Below are positions 26,265 to 34,476 of a stretch of 64,000 nt of DNA, in pieces. The first letter of the stretch is position 1. Every line of letters starts with the position of its first letter. The stretch comes from Streptosporangium sp. NBC_01495 (GTDB lineage: Bacteria; Actinomycetota; Actinomycetes; Streptosporangiales; Streptosporangiaceae): assembly GCF_036250735.1 (NCBI RefSeq), contig NZ_CP109430.1, positions 5,828,001 through 5,892,000 on the forward strand, written 5' to 3'. The notes under the pieces were generated by a model. That model was not told where the DNA came from, did not search any database, and saw nothing but the letters and a program-made list of their open reading frames with translations. A program made the translations under genes and the position numbers.

Positions 26265-26549
26265 TCAGGCGGGCGCGTACGTGAGGCAGTCGATGTCTTG
26301 CTGCGCGTAGCCGACGACGATGCCGGAGGCCTGGCACTCGTACTGGACGTTGTGCTGGCAGTTGGCCATCTTGCAGGCGCCGACGCGGCCGGTGGCGGCC
26401 GGGTCGCCGCCCTTCGACGGGACCTTGAAGAAGGTCTCGCACTCCGCGTGGCTGCTGTTGCCGACCGTGATGGCCAGGGCGTGGCAGATGTGTTCCGTGT
26501 TGTACGCGCACGCCTCGACCTGGCACTCGTTGACCGCGGGCATCTCCAT
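26265..26549 (-). CDS. DUF1540 cysteine-rich protein
   Basis: The 94-residue protein contains two DUF1540 repeats: CQVEACAYNTEHICHALAIT (residues 9-28, with the following VGN) and CKMANCQHNVQYECQASGIV (residues 59-78). Each has the C-x4-C-x7-C pattern expected of a small metal- or disulfide-stabilised knuckle; further cysteines lie at ECETF and IDCLTY. The family is widespread in Gram-positives with no defined role. ATG 26549 is well placed; the gene stands alone. Confidence 0.85.
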   Translation of the reverse strand: MEMPAVNECQVEACAYNTEHICHALAITVGNSSHAECETFFKVPSKGGDPAATGRVGACKMANCQHNVQYECQASGIVVGYAQQDIDCLTYAPA

Positions 26550-27077
26550 GGCTGAACTCTCCTAGGGCTCGGGCCGGTCCCGGGCTCGACGAGCCATCGC
26601 CGGGGCCATCACCCATTGGTTTGTCTGGTTGTCACCGCTTGGCAGCGTCGGCACATCCGGCCGGCGCTCTGGTCGTCGAGCTGCTCACGCGCCGTGTCCC
26701 GATCACGATCTTCGATTCGCGGTCGGACGGACGCGGCCTGTGCCCGCAGCACGGGCACAGGACTACCCGTCTAAATACCGCGCCGGAATCGCCTTCACGC
26801 TCATGCCGATCTCAAGGCTTCTCCAAGAGCGGCCTCCCCGGACGGCCGGGTGCTCTCCGGGAACCGGGAGACGCCGGGACGGGCCGCGACCGCCCCGGCC
26901 ACTGCGGCGACAGCCATCGGCCGGCACCACCGTACGGTCCCCGGTGGTCACGGCCGTGGCCGCCGTACGAGCGCGGAGGTCACCGGCCGAGACCCCCGCG
27001 CGGACGCCAAGGGGCGCCGACCGAAGCGCCGTACGGGCGCCGGAGTCACCGGCCGAGGCGTCGTACGGGCGCCGGGG
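26550..27077. other. gene-poor interval with degenerate direct repeats
   Basis: No gene is supported. The right half (26932-27089) contains about four degenerate copies of GTACGGGCGCCGGGGTCA followed by (C/T)(C/T)GGCCGAG-like sequence, at 26932, 26965, 27031 and 27063. The last copy includes the stop codon (27078) of the beta-helix gene. Confidence 0.6.
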
Positions 27078-28790
27078 TCATCTGCCGAGCAGGTGGGCGT
27101 AGCCGGGTTCCAGTCCCGCCCGCGCGGTGATGGCCGCCGCACGGGCCTCGAAGTCCTTCTCGTCGGCAGGCGTCACGTTGTCCTCCAGGGTGACGCCCTC
27201 CGGCGGGTCGTCCAGGCCCACGGGGTCGGCGTCCCAGATGTTGCCGCGGAGGACGACGTTCTCCAGCGGCGGCCAGACCTGCAAAGTGGCGGTGTTGTCG
27301 GCGCGCTGGACGGCGTTGCCCTCGACGGTGACCCAGGCGGCGCCATAGTCGGTGTAGAGCGCGAAGTTGTACGGCGTGAGGGTGTCGCGCACGACGTTGC
27401 CGCGGATCACCGCGCCGTTGTCGTGGGAGTCGCCCTGCGGCCCCGACAGGTAGACGCCGCCGCCGTCGGCCAGCACCTTCAGCGTGTTGAAGGTGAGGTT
27501 GCGCAGGACCCGGGTGCTCTTGCCGGGGCCGAGCACGATGCCGCAGTGCGGGACGTCGTTCACCTGGTTGTGCGCGAGCGTGGAGTCCTCGCTCGCGGTC
27601 ACCGCGATGCCGGGCGAGCCGGAGTACTCCAGGCCGATGTCGTGGATCCAGTTGTTCTCGATCCTGGCGCCACGGCTTTCGCCGATCGAGACACCGCCGC
27701 CGCAGACGTCCTCGAACACGTTGCCCCGCACCAGAATGCCGGTGCCGCCGGAGAAGCACAGGGCCGTGGCGCCCAGCCCGGTGAAGCGGCAGCCTTCGAC
27801 CGTGACTCGCTCGGTGCCCTCGAACACGACGTTCGCGGGAATCGTCAGCGACTCCCCCGGCACCGTCACCCACGCCCCCTCGGCGAACGAGATCTTCTCG
27901 ATGGGGCCGCCGTCGTAGTAGCCGGTGCCGTGGTAGTGCAGGAAGCCCTCGGGACTGCTCGGCCGCATCCAGGTGGCGTCGGCGAAGGTGATGCCCAGGA
28001 AGGCGACGTCGCGGGCGCCGGTGACCTTGACCAGCTCCTCCAGTGCGGGCGCGACGACCTCCGTCCGCCCGGGATCCTCGCCGGGGCGCGGCCGGTAGCG
28101 CAGGACGTGGTGGCCGGGGCGGGACCTGTCGAGGGCGAAGGTGCCCGGCTCGGTCAGGAAGCCCACGCCGTTCTCCACCCGGGTCGGCAGGCCGGGGCCG
28201 TAGGACTCGCCGCCGCCCTCCCACGGGACGACCGAGTTGTAGAGCTTGATCGCCCAGCCGAAGGCGGGCTGGGCCATGGTGATGGTGGTGGAGTGCTCGT
28301 CTCCCTCGACGGCGGCGACGCCGAGGCGGGCCTCCGTCCACGGGTAGACGCCGCGCAGGACGAACTCGACGTCGCCAGGGTTGCCCCAGCTCTGCGGGGC
28401 CGTGCTGTCGGTGACATAACCCGTGTCGGTTCTGGTGGCGTTCCCGGGAACGGTGTCGATCGCGGACCGCTCGGCCCTGCGGCCGTCGACGTGGAGCCGG
28501 CGGGTGTCGAGGTCGCCGACCTCGGCCAGCCAGACGCCGTCCCGCTCGCGCCAGCCGGTGATCCTCCGGCCACCGCTGACGACGGCCTCGCCCTCGGCCC
28601 GGTAGGTCACGCCGGAGTCGGCCTCGGTGAGATGGAAGGTTTCGGCGAGCCGGTGGGTGCCCGCCAGCAGGTTGACCACGGCACCCGTGCCACGGGCCAG
28701 ATCACGGGCGCGGGTGAGGGTCGCGAGGGGCTGTTCGCGGGTGCCGGGCCAGGCGTCGTCACCGGAGGGAGAGACGTAGAGCTCTTTCAA
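27078..28790 (-). CDS. right-handed parallel beta-helix protein (carbohydrate-active type)
   Basis: The 570-residue protein begins LKELYVSPSGDDAWPGTREQ from TTG 28790, which has AGGAG 5 bp upstream; a GTG at 28796 is in frame but overlaps that site. The N-terminal YVSPSGDDAWPGT and the long run of short beta-coil repeats (e.g. GILVRGNVFEDVCGGGVSIG, RIENNWIHDIG, RVLRNLTFN, VVLRGNIWD) are typical of Beta_helix proteins, a fold shared by pectate-lyase-like and glycosidase enzymes. No signal peptide is seen, so it would act inside the cell. It is divergent from a TetR regulator across a 70-bp palindromic promoter region, which probably controls it. Confidence 0.85.
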   Translation of the reverse strand: MKELYVSPSGDDAWPGTREQPLATLTRARDLARGTGAVVNLLAGTHRLAETFHLTEADSGVTYRAEGEAVVSGGRRITGWRERDGVWLAEVGDLDTRRLHVDGRRAERSAIDTVPGNATRTDTGYVTDSTAPQSWGNPGDVEFVLRGVYPWTEARLGVAAVEGDEHSTTITMAQPAFGWAIKLYNSVVPWEGGGESYGPGLPTRVENGVGFLTEPGTFALDRSRPGHHVLRYRPRPGEDPGRTEVVAPALEELVKVTGARDVAFLGITFADATWMRPSSPEGFLHYHGTGYYDGGPIEKISFAEGAWVTVPGESLTIPANVVFEGTERVTVEGCRFTGLGATALCFSGGTGILVRGNVFEDVCGGGVSIGESRGARIENNWIHDIGLEYSGSPGIAVTASEDSTLAHNQVNDVPHCGIVLGPGKSTRVLRNLTFNTLKVLADGGGVYLSGPQGDSHDNGAVIRGNVVRDTLTPYNFALYTDYGAAWVTVEGNAVQRADNTATLQVWPPLENVVLRGNIWDADPVGLDDPPEGVTLEDNVTPADEKDFEARAAAITARAGLEPGYAHLLGR

Positions 28791-28801
28791 GAGCACTCCT
28801 C

Positions 28802-28836
28802 GTTTATAATGTAAACAGTGATATACAGCATAAACA
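28802..28836. promoter_or_regulatory. candidate TetR operator between beta-helix and TetR genes
   Basis: The AT-rich intergenic region contains GTTTATAATGTAAAC (28802-28816, inverted repeat GTTTA/TAAAC with 5-bp spacer) and a further half-site ATAAAC at about 28830. Such a site centred between divergent genes is the usual place for a TetR-family repressor. Confidence 0.6.
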
Positions 28837-28872
28837 GATATTGGGGTCGAGCGTCAAACCGAAGGAGGACGA

Positions 28873-29904
28873 GTGGCCGTCGAGGAGGATCCGGAGCGGA
28901 CGGTCGAGTTGCTGTGGCGGGAACCGCGGGACGCCGCCCCGAGACAGGGGCTGAGCCTCGACGCGATCGTGCGCGCGGCCGTCGAGATCGCCGACGTCGA
29001 CGGGATCGAGGGGCTGTCCATGCGCCGGGTCGGCGAACGGCTCGGTTTCACCAGCATGTCGCTGTACCGGCACGTACCGGGCAAGGCGCAGCTCGTCGAC
29101 CTGATGTGCGACGCGGTGATGGGCAATGTCGCGACAGACGCCGTACCGGGCGATGTGGCGACGGACACGACGGCGAACGCGGTACCGGGCGACGTGGCGA
29201 CGGACACCGCGACGGACACCGCGACGGACGCGATGCCGGGCGACATGGCGGCGGGCGCGGCGAGGAACGAGGCGGGCGGCGGCGGCGCGGCGGGCACGCC
29301 GCACGGGTGGCGCGAGGCGGTTGAGAGGTGGGCGCGGCGCGGCTGGGCCCTGTGCCACCGCCATCCCTGGCTGGCCGGGGCACGCGGCACCCGGCACGTT
29401 CCCGGCCCGAACTCCATCGCCCACTTCGAGTACGCGCTCAGCACCGTGGCGGGGATCGGCCTGAAACCCTCCGAGATGGTCGCCGTGGTGGGCCTCGTCG
29501 GCCGGTTCGTGGACAGCGAGGCGGCCAGGGCCGCGGAGATCTCCAGGGTCGAGCGGCACACCGGAGTCTCCGAGGAGGAATGGTGGGGCGCCAGGAGCTC
29601 CCTGTACGAGAAGCTCCACCTCTATCCCACGCTGACCCGCGTCTGGGAGGCGGGCGGTTACGACGAGCCGGAGGACTCCTTCGAGTTCGGCCTGCGGCGC
29701 GTCCTGGACGGCGTCGAGGCACTGGTTCGCGAGCGTGACGTAATACGTGACGAAAGTGCCGTGTGCGCGATGTGCGGAACGAGCATGGACCAGGCCGAGA
29801 CGGGCCGCCCTCGCGCCTACTGCTCACGGGCCTGCCAGCAGCGCGCCTACCGCAGGCGCCACCGCTCCACATCGGGACCGGGTGACCTCCCTGGCCGGAA
29901 ATGA
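28873..29904 (+). CDS. TetR-family regulator with low-complexity insert and C-terminal zinc-knuckle tail
   Basis: The 343-residue protein starts at GTG 28873 after a strong AAGGAGGACGA site. The HTH lies at residues 27-72 (LDAIVRAAVEIADVDGIEGL, GERLGFTSMSLYRHVPGKA) and a TetR_C-type ligand domain covers about 145-290. Residues 84-142 are a repeat-rich insert (NVATDAVPGDVATDTTANAV and variants) that splits the two domains. The C-terminus (CAMCGTSMDQ..YCSRACQQRAYRRRHR) is a cysteine knuckle seen in some actinobacterial regulators. It probably represses itself and the divergent beta-helix gene via the palindrome at 28802. Confidence 0.87.
   Translation: MAVEEDPERTVELLWREPRDAAPRQGLSLDAIVRAAVEIADVDGIEGLSMRRVGERLGFTSMSLYRHVPGKAQLVDLMCDAVMGNVATDAVPGDVATDTTANAVPGDVATDTATDTATDAMPGDMAAGAARNEAGGGGAAGTPHGWREAVERWARRGWALCHRHPWLAGARGTRHVPGPNSIAHFEYALSTVAGIGLKPSEMVAVVGLVGRFVDSEAARAAEISRVERHTGVSEEEWWGARSSLYEKLHLYPTLTRVWEAGGYDEPEDSFEFGLRRVLDGVEALVRERDVIRDESAVCAMCGTSMDQAETGRPRAYCSRACQQRAYRRRHRSTSGPGDLPGRK
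29122..29298. repeat. in-frame minisatellite inside the TetR gene
   Basis: Imperfect repeats of the form GTACCGGGCGA(C/T)GTGGCGACGGACAC encode (V/M)PGD(V/M)ATD units three to four times, interspersed with ACGGACACCGCG triplet-multiple repeats (DTATDTATDA). All changes are multiples of three, so the frame is preserved. Confidence 0.7.
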
Positions 29905-30094
29905 CCTGCCTGGACGAGCTCCGGCCGAACCGGTTCTCGCCGAGCGGGTCCGGGCCGGGTGGGTTCCGGGTCGGCGGAGCCCGATCGGCCAGGCGGACCC
30001 GGCCGGTCAGGCAGGTTCCACCTCCGAGCGGATGCCTGCTTCCGAACGCTTGTCTTCCCTGACGCCTACTTCCGCGAGTCGCTCAGCACCTTGG

Positions 30095-30133
30095 CATCCT
30101 CCCCTGCCTGAAGGCGGGGGATTCCAACGGCAA
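30095..30133 (-). ncRNA. candidate TnpB guide RNA (omegaRNA) 3' region at element right end
   Basis: In TnpB elements the guide RNA is transcribed from the 3' end of tnpB through the right end, with the guide copied from flanking DNA. Here the right-end hairpin lies immediately after the tnpB stop (30134); on the minus strand it is followed by GGATGCCAA and then host sequence beginning about GGTGCTGAGCGACTC, which would be the guide. This is inference by analogy. Confidence 0.4.
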
Positions 30134-31327
30134 CTACCCCACGGAGAGGAGGTCGCGTTGAGGTTCACGGTTCGCAGGCCCGCCCAACGGCAAGCCTCCC
30201 CGCGCAGCCACCGCGTGCCCCGCGGCGGTATCTCGAATGTTCCGCGCCGCGTTCACATCGGCGTTGACCCGATGCCCGCAGCCCACACACGAGAAGAGCG
30301 CTTGGCTCTCGCGACTCTCCCCGGCACGGTGCCCACAGGCGTTACAGGTCTGCGACGTGAAACGCGGATCGATCCTCCGAACCCGGCCCGGCGCCTTCTG
30401 CTCCAACCGGACCACGAGCCGACCCCACCCGGCGGCGAGAATACCCCGGTTCAAGCCCGCCTTCTGCCGAACATTACGGCCCGGCACCTCAAGGGTGCCC
30501 TTAGCCGACCGGGTCATCGCGGAGACCTTCAACTCCTCGACCGCGATCACCTCGAAACGGCGCGCCAGATCGGTCGAGGTCTTCTCCACCCAGTCCTTAC
30601 GCCGATCAGCCTCACGAGCCTTCAAACGGGCGATGGCGAGCTTCACCTTCGCCCGCCGCTTCGACCCCCGCTTGGCTCGCGCGAGCTTGCGCCGCAGCCT
30701 CAGCAACCGTTTCCTCTCGGTCTCACGCAGGGCGGGCACGCTCAGCAACTCACCCGTGGACAGCGCCGCGCTGACCGTCACCCCTCGATCCACTCCGACG
30801 ACCCCACCCGCACCCGGCGCGGGGATCGGCTCGGGAATCGCGGCGAACGCGACATGCCAGCGGCCCGCCGTATCCCGGGTGACCCGGTAGGATTTCGCCT
30901 GCGCGACGGGGCGCGACCAGCGAAACCGCACCCACCCCACCTTGGGGATCTTCACCTCGCCGACATTGCGCGACACCCGCCGCACATCACCGGGCTTGAC
31001 CGCGACGATCCGGAAACCCTCGTTGCGTCCCCGGCCGCGCCAGGTGGGCTTGCGGTGGGTTTTACCGAAGAAGTTCGCCATCGCCTGGTGAAAATCCTTG
31101 AGCGCCTGCTGCTGCACCGTCACCGACCCGGCACCCAACCACGCGAACGCGGCCCGCGCCTCGGTGAGCTGACGACACTGCTCGGCGAACCCCGGCGCCG
31201 ACCCCCGGCCCGGCCTCCAGTGAGTGTGCTGCTCCAGCGCGAGATTCCACACAAACCGGGCATGCCCGCAATGCTCCAGCAACACCCGCTCCTGAGCGGG
31301 CGAGGGCTGAAGCCGAAAACGCGACAC
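30134..31327 (-). CDS. tnpB: TnpB-family RNA-guided nuclease (OrfB)
   Basis: About 397 residues from GTG 31327 (VSRFRLQPSPAQERVLLEHC); the open frame extends further upstream through the left-end hairpin but is not homologous there. RuvC-like catalytic residues are seen as D in GVDRGVTVSAALSTG, E in IAVEELKVSAM and D in NADVNAARNIRDT, and a zinc knuckle reads CNACGH..CVGCGH. The family cleaves DNA guided by omegaRNA at a TAM and helps retain the transposon. All residues appear intact, so the enzyme may be active. Confidence 0.92.
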   Translation of the reverse strand: MSRFRLQPSPAQERVLLEHCGHARFVWNLALEQHTHWRPGRGSAPGFAEQCRQLTEARAAFAWLGAGSVTVQQQALKDFHQAMANFFGKTHRKPTWRGRGRNEGFRIVAVKPGDVRRVSRNVGEVKIPKVGWVRFRWSRPVAQAKSYRVTRDTAGRWHVAFAAIPEPIPAPGAGGVVGVDRGVTVSAALSTGELLSVPALRETERKRLLRLRRKLARAKRGSKRRAKVKLAIARLKAREADRRKDWVEKTSTDLARRFEVIAVEELKVSAMTRSAKGTLEVPGRNVRQKAGLNRGILAAGWGRLVVRLEQKAPGRVRRIDPRFTSQTCNACGHRAGESRESQALFSCVGCGHRVNADVNAARNIRDTAAGHAVAARGGLPLGGPANREPQRDLLSVG

Positions 31328-31491
31328 GCCGACCAACCTACCGACACCCCCCGACAAAACCGGGAGACCACCATGCTCGACCGTTCCGCGACTCCTCCCC
31401 GCCCTGAAGGACGGGACATCCACTCTGCAAGGACTTGGTGACCGCGCTCACCTCCGGGCGGTCGAGGGTCCCGCCGCGGCCGCCCGGGTGT

Positions 31492-32601
31492 TCACCGTGG
31501 GACGGGCGCGGCGGCGAACCGGGGAAGCACGTTCTCGCCGAACCAGTACGACTCCTCCAGGTGGGGGTAGCCGGACAGGACGAACTCCTCGATACCGAGC
31601 GAGGCGTACTCCTCGATCCGCTCGGCGACCTGGGAGTGGCTGCCGACCAGGGCGGTTCCGGCACCGCCCCTGACCAGACCGACCCCGGCCCAGAGGTTCG
31701 GGTGGATCTCCAGGTCGCGGGCGGTGCCGCCGGCGAAGCCCTCGTGCAGTTCCAGCATGCGCTTCTGGCCGACCGACTCGCTGCGGCCCAGCAGCTTCCT
31801 GGCCGAGACGATGTCGGCCGGGTCGATGGCGGCCAGCAGCCGCTCCGCCTCCGCCCAGGCGTCGCGCTCGGTGTCGCGGGTGATCACGTGCAGCCGGATG
31901 CCGAAGCGGAGCTTGCGGCCCCGCTCCTCGGCCAGCCCGCGGACCCACTCGATCTTCTTCGCCACCTGCTCCGGGGGCTCGCCCCAGGTGAGGTAGACGT
32001 CCACGTGCCTGGCCGCGACCGGTCCCGCCGCCTGCGAGGAACCACCGAAGTAGATCTCCGGGACGGGGTCGGGCGTCTCGGACACCATCGCGCCGTCGAC
32101 GCGGTAGTGCGTGCCGTCGAAGTCGTACGGGGTGCCGCTCCACGCGCCGCGCACGATCGACAGGAACTCGTCGGTGCGCTCGTAGCGTTCGTCCTTGGAC
32201 AGGTGGTCGCCGAACCTGGCCTGTTCGACGGTCTCCCCGCCGGTCACCACGTTGAGCAGGAGCCTGCCGCGCGAGAGCCGCTGGTAGGTGGCGGCCATCT
32301 GCGCGGCCAGTGTCGGGGACATGAAGCCCGGCCGGAACGCGACGAGAAACTTCAGCCGCTCGGTCTCGCGGGTCAGCGCGGCGGTGACCAGCCAGGCGTC
32401 CTCGCACCAGGTGCCGGTCGGGGTGAGGACCGCCTCGAAGCCGAGCTGCTCGGCGGAGCGGGCGACCTGCGCCAGGTACTCGATGTCCGGGGGACGGAAC
32501 GCCGCCGCCTCGGAGCGGCCGTGCCCTCTGGCGAGGCCGTGGCCGCCCCCGGTGAGGACCCGGCTGTCACCGGCGGTGGGCAGGAACCAGTGGAATTTCA
32601 T
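31492..32601 (-). CDS. ssuD: FMNH2-dependent alkanesulfonate monooxygenase (SsuD-like LLM)
   Basis: The 369-residue protein starts MKFHWFLPTAGDSR at ATG 32601 and has the SsuD pattern: LGFEAVLTPTGTWCEDAW, LKFLVAFRPGFMSPTLAAQM, RLLLNVVTGGETVEQARFGD, GSHSQVAERIEEYASLGIEE and FVLSGYPHLEESYWFGE. SsuD uses FMNH2 and O2 to release sulfite and an aldehyde from alkanesulfonates during sulfur starvation. It is followed in the same direction (upstream in transcription) by the SsuA/B/C transporter genes, a complete uptake and desulfonation module. No flavin reductase gene (SsuE-like) is visible nearby. Confidence 0.9.
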   Translation of the reverse strand: MKFHWFLPTAGDSRVLTGGGHGLARGHGRSEAAAFRPPDIEYLAQVARSAEQLGFEAVLTPTGTWCEDAWLVTAALTRETERLKFLVAFRPGFMSPTLAAQMAATYQRLSRGRLLLNVVTGGETVEQARFGDHLSKDERYERTDEFLSIVRGAWSGTPYDFDGTHYRVDGAMVSETPDPVPEIYFGGSSQAAGPVAARHVDVYLTWGEPPEQVAKKIEWVRGLAEERGRKLRFGIRLHVITRDTERDAWAEAERLLAAIDPADIVSARKLLGRSESVGQKRMLELHEGFAGGTARDLEIHPNLWAGVGLVRGGAGTALVGSHSQVAERIEEYASLGIEEFVLSGYPHLEESYWFGENVLPRFAAAPVPR

Positions 32602-32641
32602 CGGGTGCCTCCGGACCTCGGAAGGGACGTCGCGAGGGGCG

Positions 32642-33640
32642 TCACGAGGGGTTCTCCAGGGTGGCGTCGAACCGGGTGTCGACGACGTCGGCGAACTTGA
32701 CGGGTACCGGGATGAGCTTGGCCTCGCTGAAGGCGTCGGCCACGAGTTGCTCGCGCTCGACGACGTCCCCGGCGAGCTTGAGGTCCTTGAACGAGCTGCG
32801 CTTGATCGCCGTGCCGACGATCCCCGGGTCCAGCCCGGTGAGCTCGGAGTAGACCTTGGTCCACTCGTCCTGGTGGTCGTTGGCCCACCGGTGCGCCTTG
32901 CGGATCCGCGACACCCAGTCGCCCAGCGCCGCCGCGCGGGCCGGGTCGGCGAGGGAGTCCTTGCCCGCGATCTGGAACTCGAAGCCGTTGGCGTAGCCCT
33001 CACCGTCGACCAGGATGCGCGCCTTGGTCTGGGACTCGGCCTGGGCGGTGTAGGGATCCCAGATGGCCCAGGCGTCGATCTTGCCGGAGGAGAGCGCGGC
33101 GAGGGCGTCCGGCGGCTGGAGATACTGGGGCTGGATGTCGCCGAAGCCCAGGCCCTCCTTCTTCAGCACGGCCAGCAGGTGGAAGTTCGCGGAGCTGCCC
33201 TTGGCCACGGCGACACGCTTGCCGCGCAGGTCGGCCGGGGTCTTGATGGGCGAGTCCGCCGGGACGACGACGGCCTGGCCGCCGACGCCCTTCTCCGCGA
33301 CCGCGACGATGGAGATCTTCGCCCCGGCGGCTGCGGCGAAGACCGGCGGGGCGTTGCCCACCGCGCCGAAGTCCAGGGAACCGGCGTTGATGGCCTCCAG
33401 GATCGGCGGCCCCGAGGTGAACTGGGACCAGGTCACCTTGTACTTGACGTCGTCGAGCTGTCCGGCCGCCGTCAGCAGCGCCTGGAGGCCCGTGCCCTTC
33501 TGGTCGCCGACGCGCAGCGTCACCTGGGACAGGTCGACCGAGCCGTCGGCGCGGACGCCCTGTTCCTCCTCCGCTCCGCAGGCGGCGGTGACGGTGAGGA
33601 GCAGTGCCGCGGCGATCAGGGCGGTGACACGACGTTTCAT
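32642..33640 (-). CDS. ssuA: sulfonate ABC transporter substrate-binding lipoprotein
   Basis: A 332-residue protein from ATG 33640 with a lipoprotein signal (MKRRVTALIAAALLLTVTAA, lipobox TAACG). The NMT1/SsuA fold signatures are KGTGLQALLTAAGQLD, TSGPPILEAINAGSLDFGAV, ADLRGKRVAVAKGSSANFHL and LAALSSGKIDAWAIWDPYTA. It captures aliphatic sulfonates outside the membrane and delivers them to the SsuC/SsuB pump. The start overlaps the stop of the ATPase gene by 4 nt (ATGA). Confidence 0.9.
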   Translation of the reverse strand: MKRRVTALIAAALLLTVTAACGAEEEQGVRADGSVDLSQVTLRVGDQKGTGLQALLTAAGQLDDVKYKVTWSQFTSGPPILEAINAGSLDFGAVGNAPPVFAAAAGAKISIVAVAEKGVGGQAVVVPADSPIKTPADLRGKRVAVAKGSSANFHLLAVLKKEGLGFGDIQPQYLQPPDALAALSSGKIDAWAIWDPYTAQAESQTKARILVDGEGYANGFEFQIAGKDSLADPARAAALGDWVSRIRKAHRWANDHQDEWTKVYSELTGLDPGIVGTAIKRSSFKDLKLAGDVVEREQLVADAFSEAKLIPVPVKFADVVDTRFDATLENPS

Positions 33641-34476
33641 GCGGTTCCTTCCGGGGTGACGCCCAGCCGGTTGAGCAGGGTGGAGCGCAGTGCGATGAGA
33701 TCGGGGTGGTCGCGGTGGCGGGGTCGGGGCAGCTCGATCCTGGACTCGTGGGCGATGGCGCCCCCGTCGAGCACCAGGACACGGTCGGCGAGCAGCATGG
33801 CCTCGTCCACGTCGTGGGTGACGAGCAGGATGCCGGGGCGGTGCCTCGCCCACAGGTCGAGCACGAGCCGGTGGATGGTGATGCGGGTCAGCGCGTCCAG
33901 GGCGCTGAACGGCTCGTCCAGCAGGAGCAGCCCGGGTTCGCGGACCAGCGCCCTGGCCAGCGAGGCCCGCTGGGCCTCGCCGCCCGACAGGGTGAGCGGC
34001 CAGGCGTCGCGGAGGCCGCCGAGGCCGACCTCCTCCAGCGCGGCGAGCGCGGCGGCGCGCGGGTCGGGGGCGCGGAGGCCGAGGGCGACGTTGGCCAGGA
34101 CCCGCTTCCACGGCACGAGCCGGGGTTCCTGGAAGGCCACGGCGACGGTGCCACCGACCTCGACCTCGCCCTCGGCGCCGGGGTCGAGCCCCGCGAGCAC
34201 CCGCAGGAGGGTGGACTTGCCCGAGCCGCTGCGGCCGAGCAGGGCGACGAACTCGCCCCGGGCGATCTCCAGGTCGACCCCGTCGAGGACCCGCCGTTCC
34301 CCGAAGTCCCGGGTGAGCCCCCGTACGGCCGCCACCGGAGCCGCCGTGCGGGACGGGGTCTCCGTGGAGGGCCGGGGCTCCGTGCGGGGCGGGGCCGCCG
34401 TGGAGGACCGGGAATCGGTGCGCGCAGGCGCCTCCGTACGGGACGAGGTCAGCGTGACAGGAAATTCTGCCGCCAT
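33637..34476 (-). CDS. ssuB: sulfonate ABC transporter ATPase
   Basis: The 279-residue protein has Walker A GRSGSGKSTLL, Q-loop AFQEPRLVPWKRV, signature LSGGEAQRASLARAL, Walker B LLLLDEPFSALD and H-loop VTHDVDEA, all intact. The AFQEPRLxPW segment is typical of nitrate/sulfonate/taurine importers. The first 45 residues are a Thr/Ser/Arg/Pro-rich repeat (SSRTEAPARTDSRSSTAAPP) absent from most SsuB proteins. It overlaps ssuC upstream by 28 nt and ssuA downstream by 4 nt. Confidence 0.92.
   Translation of the reverse strand: MAAEFPVTLTSSRTEAPARTDSRSSTAAPPRTEPRPSTETPSRTAAPVAAVRGLTRDFGERRVLDGVDLEIARGEFVALLGRSGSGKSTLLRVLAGLDPGAEGEVEVGGTVAVAFQEPRLVPWKRVLANVALGLRAPDPRAAALAALEEVGLGGLRDAWPLTLSGGEAQRASLARALVREPGLLLLDEPFSALDALTRITIHRLVLDLWARHRPGILLVTHDVDEAMLLADRVLVLDGGAIAHESRIELPRPRHRDHPDLIALRSTLLNRLGVTPEGTA

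Larger units (their letters stand above)
30085..31430 (-). mobile_element. IS605/IS1341-type element with TnpB only
   Basis: The element is bounded by two similar subterminal hairpins: 31398-31415 (CCCGCCCTGAAGGACGGG on the plus strand) before the gene and 30098-30120 (CCCCTGCCTGAAGGCGGGG) after it, both sharing CCTGAAGG and flanked by TCCTCCCC. No tnpA (Y1 transposase) is present, so it would need a transposase in trans. Exact ends cannot be set without an empty site. Confidence 0.7.

Noticed and set aside
26850-28814. 654-codon plus-strand frame opposite the beta-helix gene
   Set aside because: Shadow of a clear beta-helix protein.
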